A stretch of 10,787 nucleotides of DNA from Fimbriimonadaceae bacterium (GCA_025451715.1 JANWJY010000001.1:1-10787); one strand, 5' to 3'; shown: positions 1 through 7,695, numbered from the stretch's first letter. The notes: generated by a model from the sequence alone, not told the origin. Numbers and translations are program-made.

Positions 1-92
1 ACATTTGGCGTGAATTGGATCATTCGATACTTCATTCAGTGCTCCCTCGGGTCGCGCTAGGCTACTCTTGAATCGTTGTTCACGGGGCGTGT

Positions 93-340
93 GGCAGAGG
101 CAATCCGCCCGATCACCCCTGGTCCGAGACGACAAGCGTCACCTTCGACTCCGCCGGGCGCGTCAACCGCAAGAACTGCCGAACGGGATGTACGAGACGT
201 ACCACTTCGACGACAGGTTCCGCGTCGAGGAGGTCAAGACCTGCAACTCTTCGAACGCTCTGCAGGGCACGAAGGGCTACGACTGGGACACGGCCAGTCG
301 AATCACACAAGCGACCGAGGACAGCCCATGCGTCACGCTC
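93..340 (+). pseudogene. Relic of an Rhs/YD-repeat protein, frameshifted
   Basis: No intact gene is visible in 1-434. Two pieces of Rhs-type YD repeat lie here in different plus-strand frames. The first, in the frame starting at 126, reads SVTFDSAGRVNRKN. The second, from about 179 in another frame, reads LPNGMYETYHFDDRFRVEEV and then YDWDTASRITQATED. Consensus YD repeats look like YxYDxxGRxTxxT, often with a PNG block between them, so the order and spacing fit one ancestral chain. A single-base frameshift near 177-180 would join them. There is no start codon with an RBS, and stops bound both pieces (for example the TGA at 69-71 and the one ending at 391). After about 337 the similarity stops. 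I infer a decayed Rhs fragment. Positions 1-92 and 341-434 show nothing I recognise. The repeat motifs are seen in the sequence; the decay is inference. Confidence 0.6.
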
Positions 341-434
341 ATTGGGCACGGGCAGTGGCGCGATCGATGTGCCGAATTTCTCGTCGGCTGACCGTCACGA
401 GCGACTCATGCCATCGTGCGACATGGCCAGCGTA

Positions 435-2630
435 TCACGGCGTGAGCGCAGTGTCGGCGGCGCGCTTGATCCTTCCACGCCGGTCCTTGATAGACTGCGC
501 CTGCTTGAACACGTCAGCGTTGCCGGGCTTGTCCCACGCGGCAAGCGCGGTGATCGCGTTCACCACCACCTGGATCGGCGCCCTTTCATTGATCAGCGAG
601 CGCAGCTTCTGCGTCGTCGCTGCGTCGGCCGGCAGTCTGCCGAGTGCGACTACGGCCTGAGCCTGCCGGTCGAAGTTCGGGTTCTCGAGCTGGCCCATCC
701 AGAATGAGCGTAGCTCAGGCTTGTTGAGGCCAGCGAGCTTCGCGGTGGTCTGGAACGCGGGCTGCTCGCGGTCGCGGTCCGCGTTCAGCGCGTCCGTGAC
801 GAACTTGATGTTCGTCTCGGTCGGGTCGTCGAGCAGCCTGCTCATTGCGATCGTTCGGTCGGACGGGTTCGGCGCGTCCATCAAGATGAACGGAAGCTCT
901 TCCTTCGCCCAGTGCACTTCACGGATCTCGCGAAGGAAGTCGTGGTCGGGGTCGAGCACGACGCAAGCAGGGCGCGAGTCGACTGGGATGTCGAAAGTCT
1001 CCTCGACCTTCGTAATGTGCACAGGTGCGTGTCGGAATCCGCCCCGACTCAGCCCGTTCGTCGTGAAGCCGATCTTCGTCGCGATGTTGTAGATGGGCGT
1101 GCCCTTGCTGGTGTCCTGCAACTGTTTGACTGTAAGAAGGATTCGTCCAGGGCCCATCGGTTCACGGTCCGGCGCAAACTTCCACGTGTAGTCGAGCACC
1201 GGGTGGCCGGGGCTGTCGATCCACTGCTTCCAGAACGGTTCGCAGTTGATCCCGCTCGACTCCGTCATGACGCGGCAAAGCTGAGAGCTCTGCACAGGTG
1301 TGTGCCGCCATTTCGTCAGATACGCCTTCAGCCCGGCGAAGAATGCTTCGTCGCCGAGGAACCTGCGCAGCGTGTGGAGGATAGCGCCACCTTTTGGATA
1401 CGAATGGGAGTCGAACATCGAGTCGCCGTTGGGGTACATCTTGGTGCTCAAAGGGCGAACGTACCGTCGAGCCTCTTCCAGATACCCCTGGGTGTTCCCT
1501 TCAATCTCCCACATGTAAGCGTCTGGGCCGCGGCTGTGCTCGAAGTAGATCGACTCCATGAACGTCGCAAAGCTCTCGTTGAGCCAGATGTCGCCCCAAT
1601 CCATGCACGAGACGAGGTCGCCGAACCACTGATGTCCGAGCTCGTGGGAGTTGAGGCTCGCGGAGCGGAAGAATCCGTCGCGCGCCTCGGTCAGAGAGCC
1701 CTCGCCAAGCGTCGTCGCGGAGACGTTCTCCATCCCGCCGCCGAAGTCGTACATCGAGTTCTGCGCGTACTTTGGCCACGGATACTTCACACCGATGCGC
1801 TGTGAGAAGAACGAGAGCATGTCCTTCGTGTCGCTGAACGTGTCGTCGATGTACATCGCCATCCCTTTTGGCACGACGTACCACAACTCGACTCCCTCCC
1901 AGTTGTCTTTCTTGACGTCGAACGGCCCGCCGCAGAGGCTGAGGAGGTACGTCGCGTGTGGCTGCGTCATTTTCCAGTGGTACTTCGCAGTCCTGTACGC
2001 CTTGCTGAATGTCTTGCTGACGAGGCTCCCGTTTCCGACGACGATCCAGTCGGCCGGGACCGTTGTGACCGTCTCGCTGGTCGCGAAGTCGTTCGGGTAG
2101 TCCCACGTTGGGGCCCACTCGGAGTTGGACTCCGTCTCGCCCTGCGTCCAGAACCCGACGCGAAGCGGATCGACCGTGTTCGCGCGCGGCTGGATCCAAT
2201 GCCACCCGCCGCCGCCCTGTCCAAAGCCCCGGCCCTGCGCGTTGCTCGAGACGTACGTGAAAGCGACGTTGACCGACTTGCCTTTCGCAAGTCCGCTGGC
2301 CCTCACAAAGACGTTCTTGCCTTCGCGACGGAAGGTCGTCGCGGCTCCGCCCACTGTGATGGACTTGATGTCGAGCCCTGTGCCCGCCATGAACCGCAGC
2401 TCCGTCAGCCCGCTTCGCAGTGGGCTGACCGTGTTGGTGGCCCTGCCCGTGATCGTGCGCTTGGCGTAGTCGACCGTGGTGACGACGGCGAGGTGCTGCA
2501 GGTCGTACTGCCGGTCAGGGGCGTAGTGGAGCGATGCGCGCGGCGGCTCGAACGGGTTGCCTTGCTGCCCTTGCTGGGCGAGGGCGATGAACGGGAGGAC
2601 GGCGAGCAGGAAGGTCAGTCGGGGTCTCAT
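435..2630 (-). CDS. Exported M1 family zinc aminopeptidase with C-terminal HEAT-like region
   Basis: This is a 731-aa gluzincin that should remove N-terminal residues from peptides outside the cytoplasm. Residues 1-18 form a signal peptide (RPR, hydrophobic core, ALA before Q19). The N-terminal beta domain runs to about 250. The catalytic domain shows GGMEN at 298-302 (the exopeptidase motif, usually GAMEN), HELGH at 329-333 followed by E352 in NESFATFME (HExxH-x18-E, the zinc ligands and catalytic Glu), and Y411 in SYPKGGAILH, which aligns with the catalytic Tyr of the family. From about 590 the chain turns into helical repeats resembling HEAT or ERAP-like C-terminal domains. The Gly-rich patch at 132-142 is unusual. 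The ATG at 2630 gives the signal peptide, so I keep it, although no clear Shine-Dalgarno precedes it. A terminator separates it from the TPR gene upstream. Family assignment is firm; the substrate is unknown. Confidence 0.95.
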   Translation of the reverse strand: MRPRLTFLLAVLPFIALAQQGQQGNPFEPPRASLHYAPDRQYDLQHLAVVTTVDYAKRTITGRATNTVSPLRSGLTELRFMAGTGLDIKSITVGGAATTFRREGKNVFVRASGLAKGKSVNVAFTYVSSNAQGRGFGQGGGGWHWIQPRANTVDPLRVGFWTQGETESNSEWAPTWDYPNDFATSETVTTVPADWIVVGNGSLVSKTFSKAYRTAKYHWKMTQPHATYLLSLCGGPFDVKKDNWEGVELWYVVPKGMAMYIDDTFSDTKDMLSFFSQRIGVKYPWPKYAQNSMYDFGGGMENVSATTLGEGSLTEARDGFFRSASLNSHELGHQWFGDLVSCMDWGDIWLNESFATFMESIYFEHSRGPDAYMWEIEGNTQGYLEEARRYVRPLSTKMYPNGDSMFDSHSYPKGGAILHTLRRFLGDEAFFAGLKAYLTKWRHTPVQSSQLCRVMTESSGINCEPFWKQWIDSPGHPVLDYTWKFAPDREPMGPGRILLTVKQLQDTSKGTPIYNIATKIGFTTNGLSRGGFRHAPVHITKVEETFDIPVDSRPACVVLDPDHDFLREIREVHWAKEELPFILMDAPNPSDRTIAMSRLLDDPTETNIKFVTDALNADRDREQPAFQTTAKLAGLNKPELRSFWMGQLENPNFDRQAQAVVALGRLPADAATTQKLRSLINERAPIQVVVNAITALAAWDKPGNADVFKQAQSIKDRRGRIKRAADTALTP

Positions 2631-2645
2631 GGGTTTCTGCCAGCT

Positions 2646-2675
2646 ATGTTATTGCAATCGCGCCCTGTTAGTCAG
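2646..2675 (-). promoter_or_regulatory. Possible promoter of the M1 aminopeptidase gene
   Basis: On the minus strand CTGACT (2675-2670) and TAACAT (2651-2646) are separated by 18 bp. Each matches four of six consensus -35 and -10 positions. The predicted RNA start lies only about 8-9 nt before the ATG at 2630, so the leader would be very short. The pair sits just after the terminator of the upstream gene, where a new promoter would be expected. The match is modest. Confidence 0.35.
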
Positions 2676-2695
2676 CCCGATTTGCCTGCTGGACC

Positions 2696-2728
2696 ACAAA
2701 AGAGCGGCTAGGTTCTGCACCTAGCCGC
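2696..2728 (-). terminator. Intrinsic terminator after the TPR gene
   Basis: A perfect 9-bp inverted repeat GCGGCTAGG / CCTAGCCGC (2704-2712 with 2720-2728) encloses a 7-nt loop. On the minus strand it is followed at once by TCTTTTGT. A GC-rich stem plus a U-rich tract, 25 bp past the stop of the TPR gene, is a standard Rho-independent terminator for minus-strand transcription. On the plus strand there is no T tract. Confidence 0.8.
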
Positions 2729-2752
2729 CGCCTATCCGTCCAACCGGCTCAG

Positions 2753-4372
2753 CTATTTCATGTTCACGCACATGCACGACGAGAGGATGCGGGTGTCCGA
2801 GTCCACCCACGCTCCTGTGAACTGCGCGGCGTAGTTGGATGCGTCCGTGCCGCGGCTCTGTCCGCGCAGGGCCTGCGTCATGCCGTAGAGCCCCCATCCG
2901 TTTCCGGGGAGCTTTTCGAGGTCCACGCGATAGACCGCCTCCGCCTCTTTGAAGCGTTTGTTCTTGACGAGCACCGCACCTAGCGCATGGCGGGTTGGCT
3001 GCAGCCAGTCTGGCGGTTCGTTGTAGCGCAGGTTGTCCTCCCCGGTGACGGCGCGTCGCAAAGATGCGATCGAGGCGTCGACCTTGCCTTCTCCGAGAAG
3101 GATCTCTCCGTTCATCAGGAGCTCGGCGACTGCCAGCACGTCGACCGCCGTGTTGTTTCCGACGGTCGTTCCCGCGGGCACCTTGGCGCGCGCGTTGTAG
3201 AACATGTACTGCTCTTGCCGGGCCTTCTTCGTGTCGCCCTTGACGCTGTATGCGACGGACCGCGACATGTGCCGCACGGTGCGCATCACGGGGAACTTGT
3301 CGCCTGGGTCTTTCATTGCGAGCAGCTCGTCCCACTTGCCGAAGCGTACTCGTACCTCATAGATCGATGCGAGGTACCCGTCGAGGATCGGAGCGAACGC
3401 CTCAAGAGTCTCGCGCGGAATGTTCGTCATCGCACTGTCCATCCCCTCGATCGCAAGCTTGGACTGTCCGCGCATCATCGCCGCGAAGGCGAGCATCTGG
3501 TGGTTGTGCATCATGTAGAAGGCGTAAAAGCCCTGGCGCGGCGACTTCTCCATGTACTTCACCTCTGCGGCTGTGGCCAAGACGTTCGACTCGATCGCCT
3601 TTTGCCAGTCGCCAGTCCGGACATAGATGTGCGAGGGCATGTGCTCCATGTGCCCGGTCGAAGGCATGAGGCCTAGGAGCGTGTCTGCGGCGTTCTTTGC
3701 GAGCTCCGGGTGTTCGCCGGCCTCGACCGCGTGGATGTAAAGGTGCAACGCGAGCGGGTGCTTGGGGCTAAGCTTGAGCACGCGCTCGACCTCCTTGATG
3801 ATCGCGGCTGTCCATGATCGCGGCTTGTGGTCCGGCGTGTGCAGGTCCCACGGGTGCAGCGTCATCTTTGACTCGGCGTGCATGATCCCGATGTCGGCGT
3901 CCTTTGGGTAGTTGCCTGCAAGCTTTTGCATTGCGTTCGCATACGCGATGTCGAGCGGTCCGCGAGCAGCATTGAAATCGCTTGAGAACCGCACGCGTGC
4001 GGCTGAGACGAGGTCCTTCTCCACCTGCGTCTCATTGTTTAGCGCGGCTCGTGCTTTCTGCACGGCTTGCCACGCCTCTTCCGCGTTCGCCGGGTCGACC
4101 ATAGGGTTGTTGATGTGCGGGCCGTTGGCGGTGGCGACTCCCCACCACGCCATCGCGCATTCGGGGTCCAGCTTGGCGGCGTACCGGAACGACTTCTTGG
4201 CCTCGTCGTGGTTGAACGCGAACAGGAACGCGAGCCCCTGGTCGAAGTATTTCTGGGCACCTGGACTGCTGGTCGTGACCTTGCGATGGACCCCGCCGAG
4301 GCCGTCGAAGGTAGGGGGCGCGTCCTGCGCGGGGGCGAGGACGGCGAGGGCGATGAGCGCGGAGAGTTGCAT
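2753..4372 (-). CDS. Exported TPR protein with His-rich central motif, function unknown
   Basis: A 539-aa protein with a signal peptide (1-15, APA before Q16) followed by helical TPR-like repeats. One is obvious at about 38-72 (YFDQGLAFLFAFNHDEAKKSF, then AAKLDP). Further repeat-like helices lie near 250-310 and 430-510. The segment CAMAWWGVATANGPHINNPM (72-91) and the block GHMEHMPSHIYVRTGDWQKAI (240-260) resemble signatures of a widespread uncharacterised bacterial TPR family that I recognise from memory. Histidines cluster in the middle (H210, H215, H221, H241, H244, H248, H289, H291) and the chain ends in C533-M-C535. These could bind a metal or cofactor, but nothing here proves it. The ATG at 4372 gives the signal peptide; no good Shine-Dalgarno is visible. 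The gene diverges from the DUF2330 gene across 107 bp and ends just before a terminator. No reaction can be assigned. Confidence 0.88.
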   Translation of the reverse strand: MQLSALIALAVLAPAQDAPPTFDGLGGVHRKVTTSSPGAQKYFDQGLAFLFAFNHDEAKKSFRYAAKLDPECAMAWWGVATANGPHINNPMVDPANAEEAWQAVQKARAALNNETQVEKDLVSAARVRFSSDFNAARGPLDIAYANAMQKLAGNYPKDADIGIMHAESKMTLHPWDLHTPDHKPRSWTAAIIKEVERVLKLSPKHPLALHLYIHAVEAGEHPELAKNAADTLLGLMPSTGHMEHMPSHIYVRTGDWQKAIESNVLATAAEVKYMEKSPRQGFYAFYMMHNHQMLAFAAMMRGQSKLAIEGMDSAMTNIPRETLEAFAPILDGYLASIYEVRVRFGKWDELLAMKDPGDKFPVMRTVRHMSRSVAYSVKGDTKKARQEQYMFYNARAKVPAGTTVGNNTAVDVLAVAELLMNGEILLGEGKVDASIASLRRAVTGEDNLRYNEPPDWLQPTRHALGAVLVKNKRFKEAEAVYRVDLEKLPGNGWGLYGMTQALRGQSRGTDASNYAAQFTGAWVDSDTRILSSCMCVNMK

Positions 4373-4466
4373 AGCGGTTGTGTCGCGTTTTTTACCCGGG
4401 CGTCACGGGACGGCCTGACTTTCGGGCCAGTCTTGAGACCCTCTCTCGAGGAAACGACAACTGCGA

Positions 4467-4472
4467 TACACT
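4467..4472 (+). promoter_or_regulatory. Candidate leaderless -10 box (TACACT) of the DUF2330 gene
   Basis: TACACT fits the TAnnnT form of a -10 box. It ends 7 nt before the ATG at 4480, so transcription would start at or next to the start codon and give a leaderless mRNA. No Shine-Dalgarno lies before this ATG. No convincing -35 box is seen at the normal distance. The 107-bp gap (4373-4479) must also hold the promoter of the divergent TPR gene, which I could not place. Confidence 0.42.
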
Positions 4473-4479
4473 GAGCGGC

Positions 4480-5478
4480 ATGCGGGCACTTCGCCTCTTC
4501 GGCGTCTTGGCTGGACTTTCGTTCTGCACCAACATCGGTTGGACGTGCTGCCTGGCGTTCAACGCTTCGAACCCGATGAGCCTGGTCGACGAGAAGGCGA
4601 TCATTGTCTGGGACCCGGAGCGCAAGCTCGAGCACTTCGTGCGACAGGCGTCGTTCGAGGGAGAGGCTCAGGACTTTGGTTTCATCGTTCCATCTCCGAC
4701 CGAACCGAAAGTGGCGGAGGCGAAGGGCGAGGCGTTCGGCGCGCTCGAAGAATTCGTTGCTCGTCAGGACAACGGGAATCGCCGGACTGCGGGAGCAAGC
4801 TCAGAGGGATTGGATGCAGCCGAGCCAGCAGGAAGCGTCGAGGTCATTGACCAATACACGATCGGCGATTACGAGGTCAGCATCCTCAAGGCTACCGACG
4901 GCAAGGCGATGCTCAATTGGCTCGAAACCAACAACTACACGAACCGTCCCGCGATGGAAGAGTGGCTCGACCACTACTCAAAGATGGGTTGGTACTTCGC
5001 CGCGCTGAAGTTCGTGCGATCCGAAGACGCACAGACCCCACAGACCAGCGCAGTGCGCGTGTCGTTCACAACCGACGTCCCGTTCTATCCCTACAAAATG
5101 CCCGAGGACACATGGCCGAAGGGTCACGTGCGACCGATAGCGCTTTATTTCATCTCAGGAGGGATCGCGCGCGGTCAGTACCGCGGCAGCAGCAAAGACT
5201 GGGAGGCAGAAGTTAAGTGGTCTGGAAGTCTCCCGCGCGAGGAGGCGGTGTCGCTCGCGACGAACATCGGCCTGACGGCTGACGACATCCCGGAGGCGGC
5301 GACGCTCACCGCGTTCCACAACGCCGAGAACTCGCAGGGCTATGGCCAGGACCTGTTCTTCTTGACGTACAACTCAATCTTGCCGACGTGGGCCGTGCTG
5401 CTGATCGTCGTGCTGGCGGTCGCGGGGCTCGTCTATATGTTCGTGACGAGGAAGAAGAAGACGACTACCGGCCCGTGA
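4480..5478 (+). CDS. DUF2330 domain membrane-anchored protein
   Basis: A 332-aa protein of the DUF2330 family, whose function is unknown. An N-terminal hydrophobic segment (about 3-26, with C23-C24) acts as signal or anchor. Family-like blocks follow: KAIIVWDPERKLEHFVRQASF near 39-59, DFGFIVPSPTEP, and the central IDQYTIGDYEVSILKATDGK with NWLETNNY. A second transmembrane helix lies at about 304-323, followed by RKKK, which places the short tail in the cytoplasm and the main domain outside. The frame is open further upstream to 4378, but the ATG at 4480 starts exactly at the hydrophobic segment and has a -10 box at leaderless distance, so I prefer it. The last 14 bp overlap the end of the convergent thioredoxin-like gene. 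Family call is by recognition of the blocks; role unknown. Confidence 0.87.
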   Translation: MRALRLFGVLAGLSFCTNIGWTCCLAFNASNPMSLVDEKAIIVWDPERKLEHFVRQASFEGEAQDFGFIVPSPTEPKVAEAKGEAFGALEEFVARQDNGNRRTAGASSEGLDAAEPAGSVEVIDQYTIGDYEVSILKATDGKAMLNWLETNNYTNRPAMEEWLDHYSKMGWYFAALKFVRSEDAQTPQTSAVRVSFTTDVPFYPYKMPEDTWPKGHVRPIALYFISGGIARGQYRGSSKDWEAEVKWSGSLPREEAVSLATNIGLTADDIPEAATLTAFHNAENSQGYGQDLFFLTYNSILPTWAVLLIVVLAVAGLVYMFVTRKKKTTTGP

Positions 5479-6544
5479 GGTACTCGCGGCCGTACATCGC
5501 CGCCTGCGGCGCGACGGTGTCGATCGCCCTCGGCGCGAGCACGAACGCGAACTTCAGCGCAAACTCGCCTTCCGGCGCGCCCTGAGTGTAGGTTCCAGAG
5601 CCGCGCGCCGTCGTCGAGGCGAAGCCCTTGAACGCTGTGACCTTGTTGCCGACGATCGTCAGCTCGGACTCAAGCGCCCCGATCAAACTCTGCTTTCCGC
5701 TGGCCATCGAGAAAGAACCGGTCAAGACATGGCCGCTCCCGACCCTCTTGACGGTGAACGACTTCTCTTTCACATGGCCGGTTTGCCAGAAGTCGGGCTC
5801 GCCGCGCACTGCGTCGACGAAAGTAAATCTGCACAATCGCATCTGCAGCGACTCTGGGACCTCTCCAGACGCAAGCGATTTCGCCTCATCGGGGAGGATC
5901 CACAAGTGGTCGCGCTGTAGGTTCTCGTTCGACTCCGCGCATCCTTCCGGCACTGGCAGAATCCGCGAATACACTCGTACGATACTCGCCCCGGCCGGCG
6001 GACCGACCGGCGCATAGGAAAGCACTTCGATTGGAACCTCGGTCGGCGGCGACGCTTTGAACTTCTTCAGTCCGTCGGCCATAAATCCGAGCACGCGCTC
6101 TATCGAGCGGTTGTTGTTGAATCCGAACGCAGTCCCGTCAGCCGCGACGACATAGAACCCCTGTGACGTGTGGCCGGTGTCAACTCGCGCATTGATCTTC
6201 GCGACCGTCGACATGTACCACTTGCCCAGCTCAGACTGCCGATTTTGCAGGTCGTGGGTGTTGCCAGCGACAGGTACGAAGTCTCTCAAGGCGGAGATCA
6301 CCTTGTCGTCTGTAAAGAGGAACCGACGGTCCCACAGGCCGTTGTTTCACGTACATCCCAGCGGGTTGCCGTTCATGATCCAGAAGAACATCGGCTTGCC
6401 GCTGTTTGCGGAGTCCATCCGCGCCTGATTGAGGTCGGTCCGCCAAGGGATCGAGAGCCATTTCTGCTCTTCCGGCTTCGGTAGGATCGGCGCTATCTTT
6501 GCGTCGAGGTCGGCAACCGCTATGGAAAGCAGAAGGGCGATCAT
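5465..6544 (-). CDS. Putative selenoprotein: thioredoxin-like exported protein with in-frame TGA (Sec66)
   Basis: One reading frame of 360 codons runs from the ATG at 6544 to the TAG at 5465, broken only by a TGA at 6347-6349. Decoded as selenocysteine it gives a 359-aa protein. Residues 1-11 resemble a short signal peptide (AVA before D12). A thioredoxin-like domain follows: a helix with LNQARMDSANSGKP (38-51), beta strand MFFWIM (52-57), then NGNPLGC64-T65-U66-NNG at the redox site, then FLFTDDKVISALRDFVPVA. TSQGFYVVAADGTAFGF (about 126-142) resembles a later core strand. The region from about 170 to the end is not recognised. The ATG lies in an ATGA overlap with the upstream lipoprotein gene, implying translational coupling. 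A SECIS-like hairpin follows the TGA. No Shine-Dalgarno supports a separate start at the GTG at 6301. Alternatives are a nonsense mutation or a sequencing error. The Trx-like fold is likely; Sec is a strong inference. Confidence 0.72.
6319..6349 (-). promoter_or_regulatory. Candidate bacterial SECIS element: UGA plus downstream hairpin
   Basis: On the minus strand, UGA (6349-6347) is followed 13 nt later by GGGACC-GUC-GGUUCC (6333-6319). The stem is 6 bp (five Watson-Crick pairs and one G-U), with apical loop GUC starting 19 nt after the UGA. Published rules for bacterial SECIS elements, from memory, ask for a loop about 16-37 nt after the UGA, a stem of at least 4 bp, and a G in the first two loop positions. 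All three are met. A competing hairpin, ACGGCC-UGUG-GG(A)CCGU, starts 4 nt after the UGA and overlaps the first. Whether SelB binds is inference. Confidence 0.6.
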
Positions 6545-7695
6545 GGCGTGCTCTGGTCGACCAGGGCGAACGACGCCGGTGTCGAACCCGGTTGGTCGGT
6601 CGTGTAGCTCGCTACAAATGTCAGCTGCCCAGCAGCGGAGATCGTGTAGTGCCAGATCGTGCCATCGCTCTGGTTGGCGATGTAAGCGAAGTTCGTGCCG
6701 GGTGCGACAAAGATCGGCATCGGCCCCTCACCTGCGAGCTTCGTAGCGGGCGAGAGCGGAACGAGCGTCCCGATCGGCTGGATCGCGAACTGCATGATCA
6801 GCGTGCCCTCATAGTCCGCCGTGTAGAAGAACTCGTCGTTGTAGACCATCGACGCGAGGTTCGAAACGCCCGTAAACACGTTTCCGTTCGGGACCAGGCC
6901 GTGGTCCCCGAGCGAGATCGTGTACATGTGAATGTTCTTCGATATCTCGCACGCGACGTACGCGTACAGTCCGTTGTTCGTGACGGTCATCCCACTCGCA
7001 CCCGCCCCTGCGGCGACCGTCGGTGTTGCGTGCGGCACGAGGCTGCCGTCTAAGTTCACAGCGAACTGGTTGATCGTCGCCCCATCGCGACAGACAAGAT
7101 AGAGCACGTCTCCGCTCGGGTGGAACGCTCCATACCGCGGATCGCTTCCCGTAGCGAGGAACGGCGTCGCCATCGGCACGAGCTGCCCTGCCCCATCGAT
7201 CGTAAACTGATAGATTCGGTTGTTGGTCGAGTCGGGGACGTACACCGCGTTCTTCGTCGGGTGCGCGAAAATGCTCCATGCCGCGCCAGACATCGCGACG
7301 GTCGCAGGCGAGAGCGGCGTGAGCGTTCCACCTGGCTCGATGCGATACTGGCTAACCTGTGTCGGAGTTATCCGGCTCACGTACAAGAACTGCCCGTCCG
7401 CGCTCGCCGCGAGTCCGGTCGGTGTGAGGTCGGTCGACTCGGGCGTCCCGACCTTGGTCAAGGCTCCGTTTGTGAACATCTCGAAGACTGTGATCGAACC
7501 TTGAGGGTTCGCACCGCGGTTGCCGACGTACAGGAACTGTTCGAGCGTTGTCCCGGTTGCGCCACCGCCATTGCCGCCGCCGTTCCCGCCTCCGTTTCCG
7601 CCACCGGCCGCAGTTCCGCCGCCACCGCCGCCGCCACAAGCCGATGCGACGATGACTACGGCCAAAGAAACGAACGCGAGGATTGCCTTCTTCAT
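6541..7695 (-). CDS. Beta-propeller (YVTN / lactonase-like) lipoprotein
   Basis: A 384-aa lipoprotein. Residues 1-19 are a lipoprotein signal peptide (MKK, hydrophobic core, VASA) before C20, the lipidation site. A very Gly-rich linker (21-48) follows, then a repeating beta-propeller of about 330 aa. Blade repeats are easy to see: FLYVGNRG, FLYVSRI, AVYVPDSTNNRIYQFTID, VLYLVCRDGATINQFAVN, YAYVACEISKNIHMYTIS and FAYIANQSDGTIWHYTIS. Recurring linkers such as GTLTPLSPAT, GQLVPMATP, GSLVPHATPT and GTLVPLSPAT lie between them. This is the 6-phosphogluconolactonase-like / YVTN class of propeller, but lipid anchoring and the many Ser/Thr-rich strands suggest a surface binding or scaffold role and not sugar lactone hydrolysis. 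Its TGA overlaps the ATG of the thioredoxin-like gene (ATGA). It is probably co-transcribed with the GDSL gene 72 bp upstream or uses its own promoter there. The ligand is unknown. Confidence 0.88.
   Translation of the reverse strand: MKKAILAFVSLAVVIVASACGGGGGGGTAAGGGNGGGNGGGNGGGATGTTLEQFLYVGNRGANPQGSITVFEMFTNGALTKVGTPESTDLTPTGLAASADGQFLYVSRITPTQVSQYRIEPGGTLTPLSPATVAMSGAAWSIFAHPTKNAVYVPDSTNNRIYQFTIDGAGQLVPMATPFLATGSDPRYGAFHPSGDVLYLVCRDGATINQFAVNLDGSLVPHATPTVAAGAGASGMTVTNNGLYAYVACEISKNIHMYTISLGDHGLVPNGNVFTGVSNLASMVYNDEFFYTADYEGTLIMQFAIQPIGTLVPLSPATKLAGEGPMPIFVAPGTNFAYIANQSDGTIWHYTISAAGQLTFVASYTTDQPGSTPASFALVDQSTP
7561..7596 (-). repeat. (Asn-Gly-Gly-Gly)x3 linker repeat in the lipoprotein
   Basis: Residues 34-45 of the lipoprotein read NGGG three times, after a run of seven Gly directly behind the lipidated Cys. 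The Asn and Gly codons differ between units (AAC and AAT; several Gly codons), so the repeat is kept at protein level and is not a fresh DNA duplication. It should act as a flexible tether between the membrane anchor and the propeller. Confidence 0.75.

Noticed and set aside
371..388. GCCGA/TCGGC hairpin downstream of the M1 gene as a terminator
   Set aside because: Five-bp stem with an 8-nt loop and no U tract; too weak to call.
912..1805. 297-codon open frame on the plus strand
   Set aside because: It is antisense to the M1 peptidase catalytic domain, rich in Arg/Val as expected of a GC-rich shadow frame, and shows no domain.
2987..3676. 229-codon plus-strand frame
   Set aside because: Antisense shadow of the TPR gene, with no recognisable motif or start signal.
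4378..4479. Upstream in-frame start of the DUF2330 gene
   Set aside because: It would put 34 non-hydrophobic residues before the signal segment and would overlap the -10 box that fits the ATG at 4480.
5498..5511. CGCCG-CCTG-CGGCG hairpin just after the DUF2330 stop as a terminator
   Set aside because: Only a 5-bp stem with no T tract on either strand, and it lies within the coding sequence of the convergent gene.
6301..6303. GTG at 6301 (minus) as the start of a separate 278-aa gene
   Set aside because: No Shine-Dalgarno or promoter precedes it, it lies in the middle of the thioredoxin-like domain, and the frame continues upstream to the TGA and beyond it to 6544.
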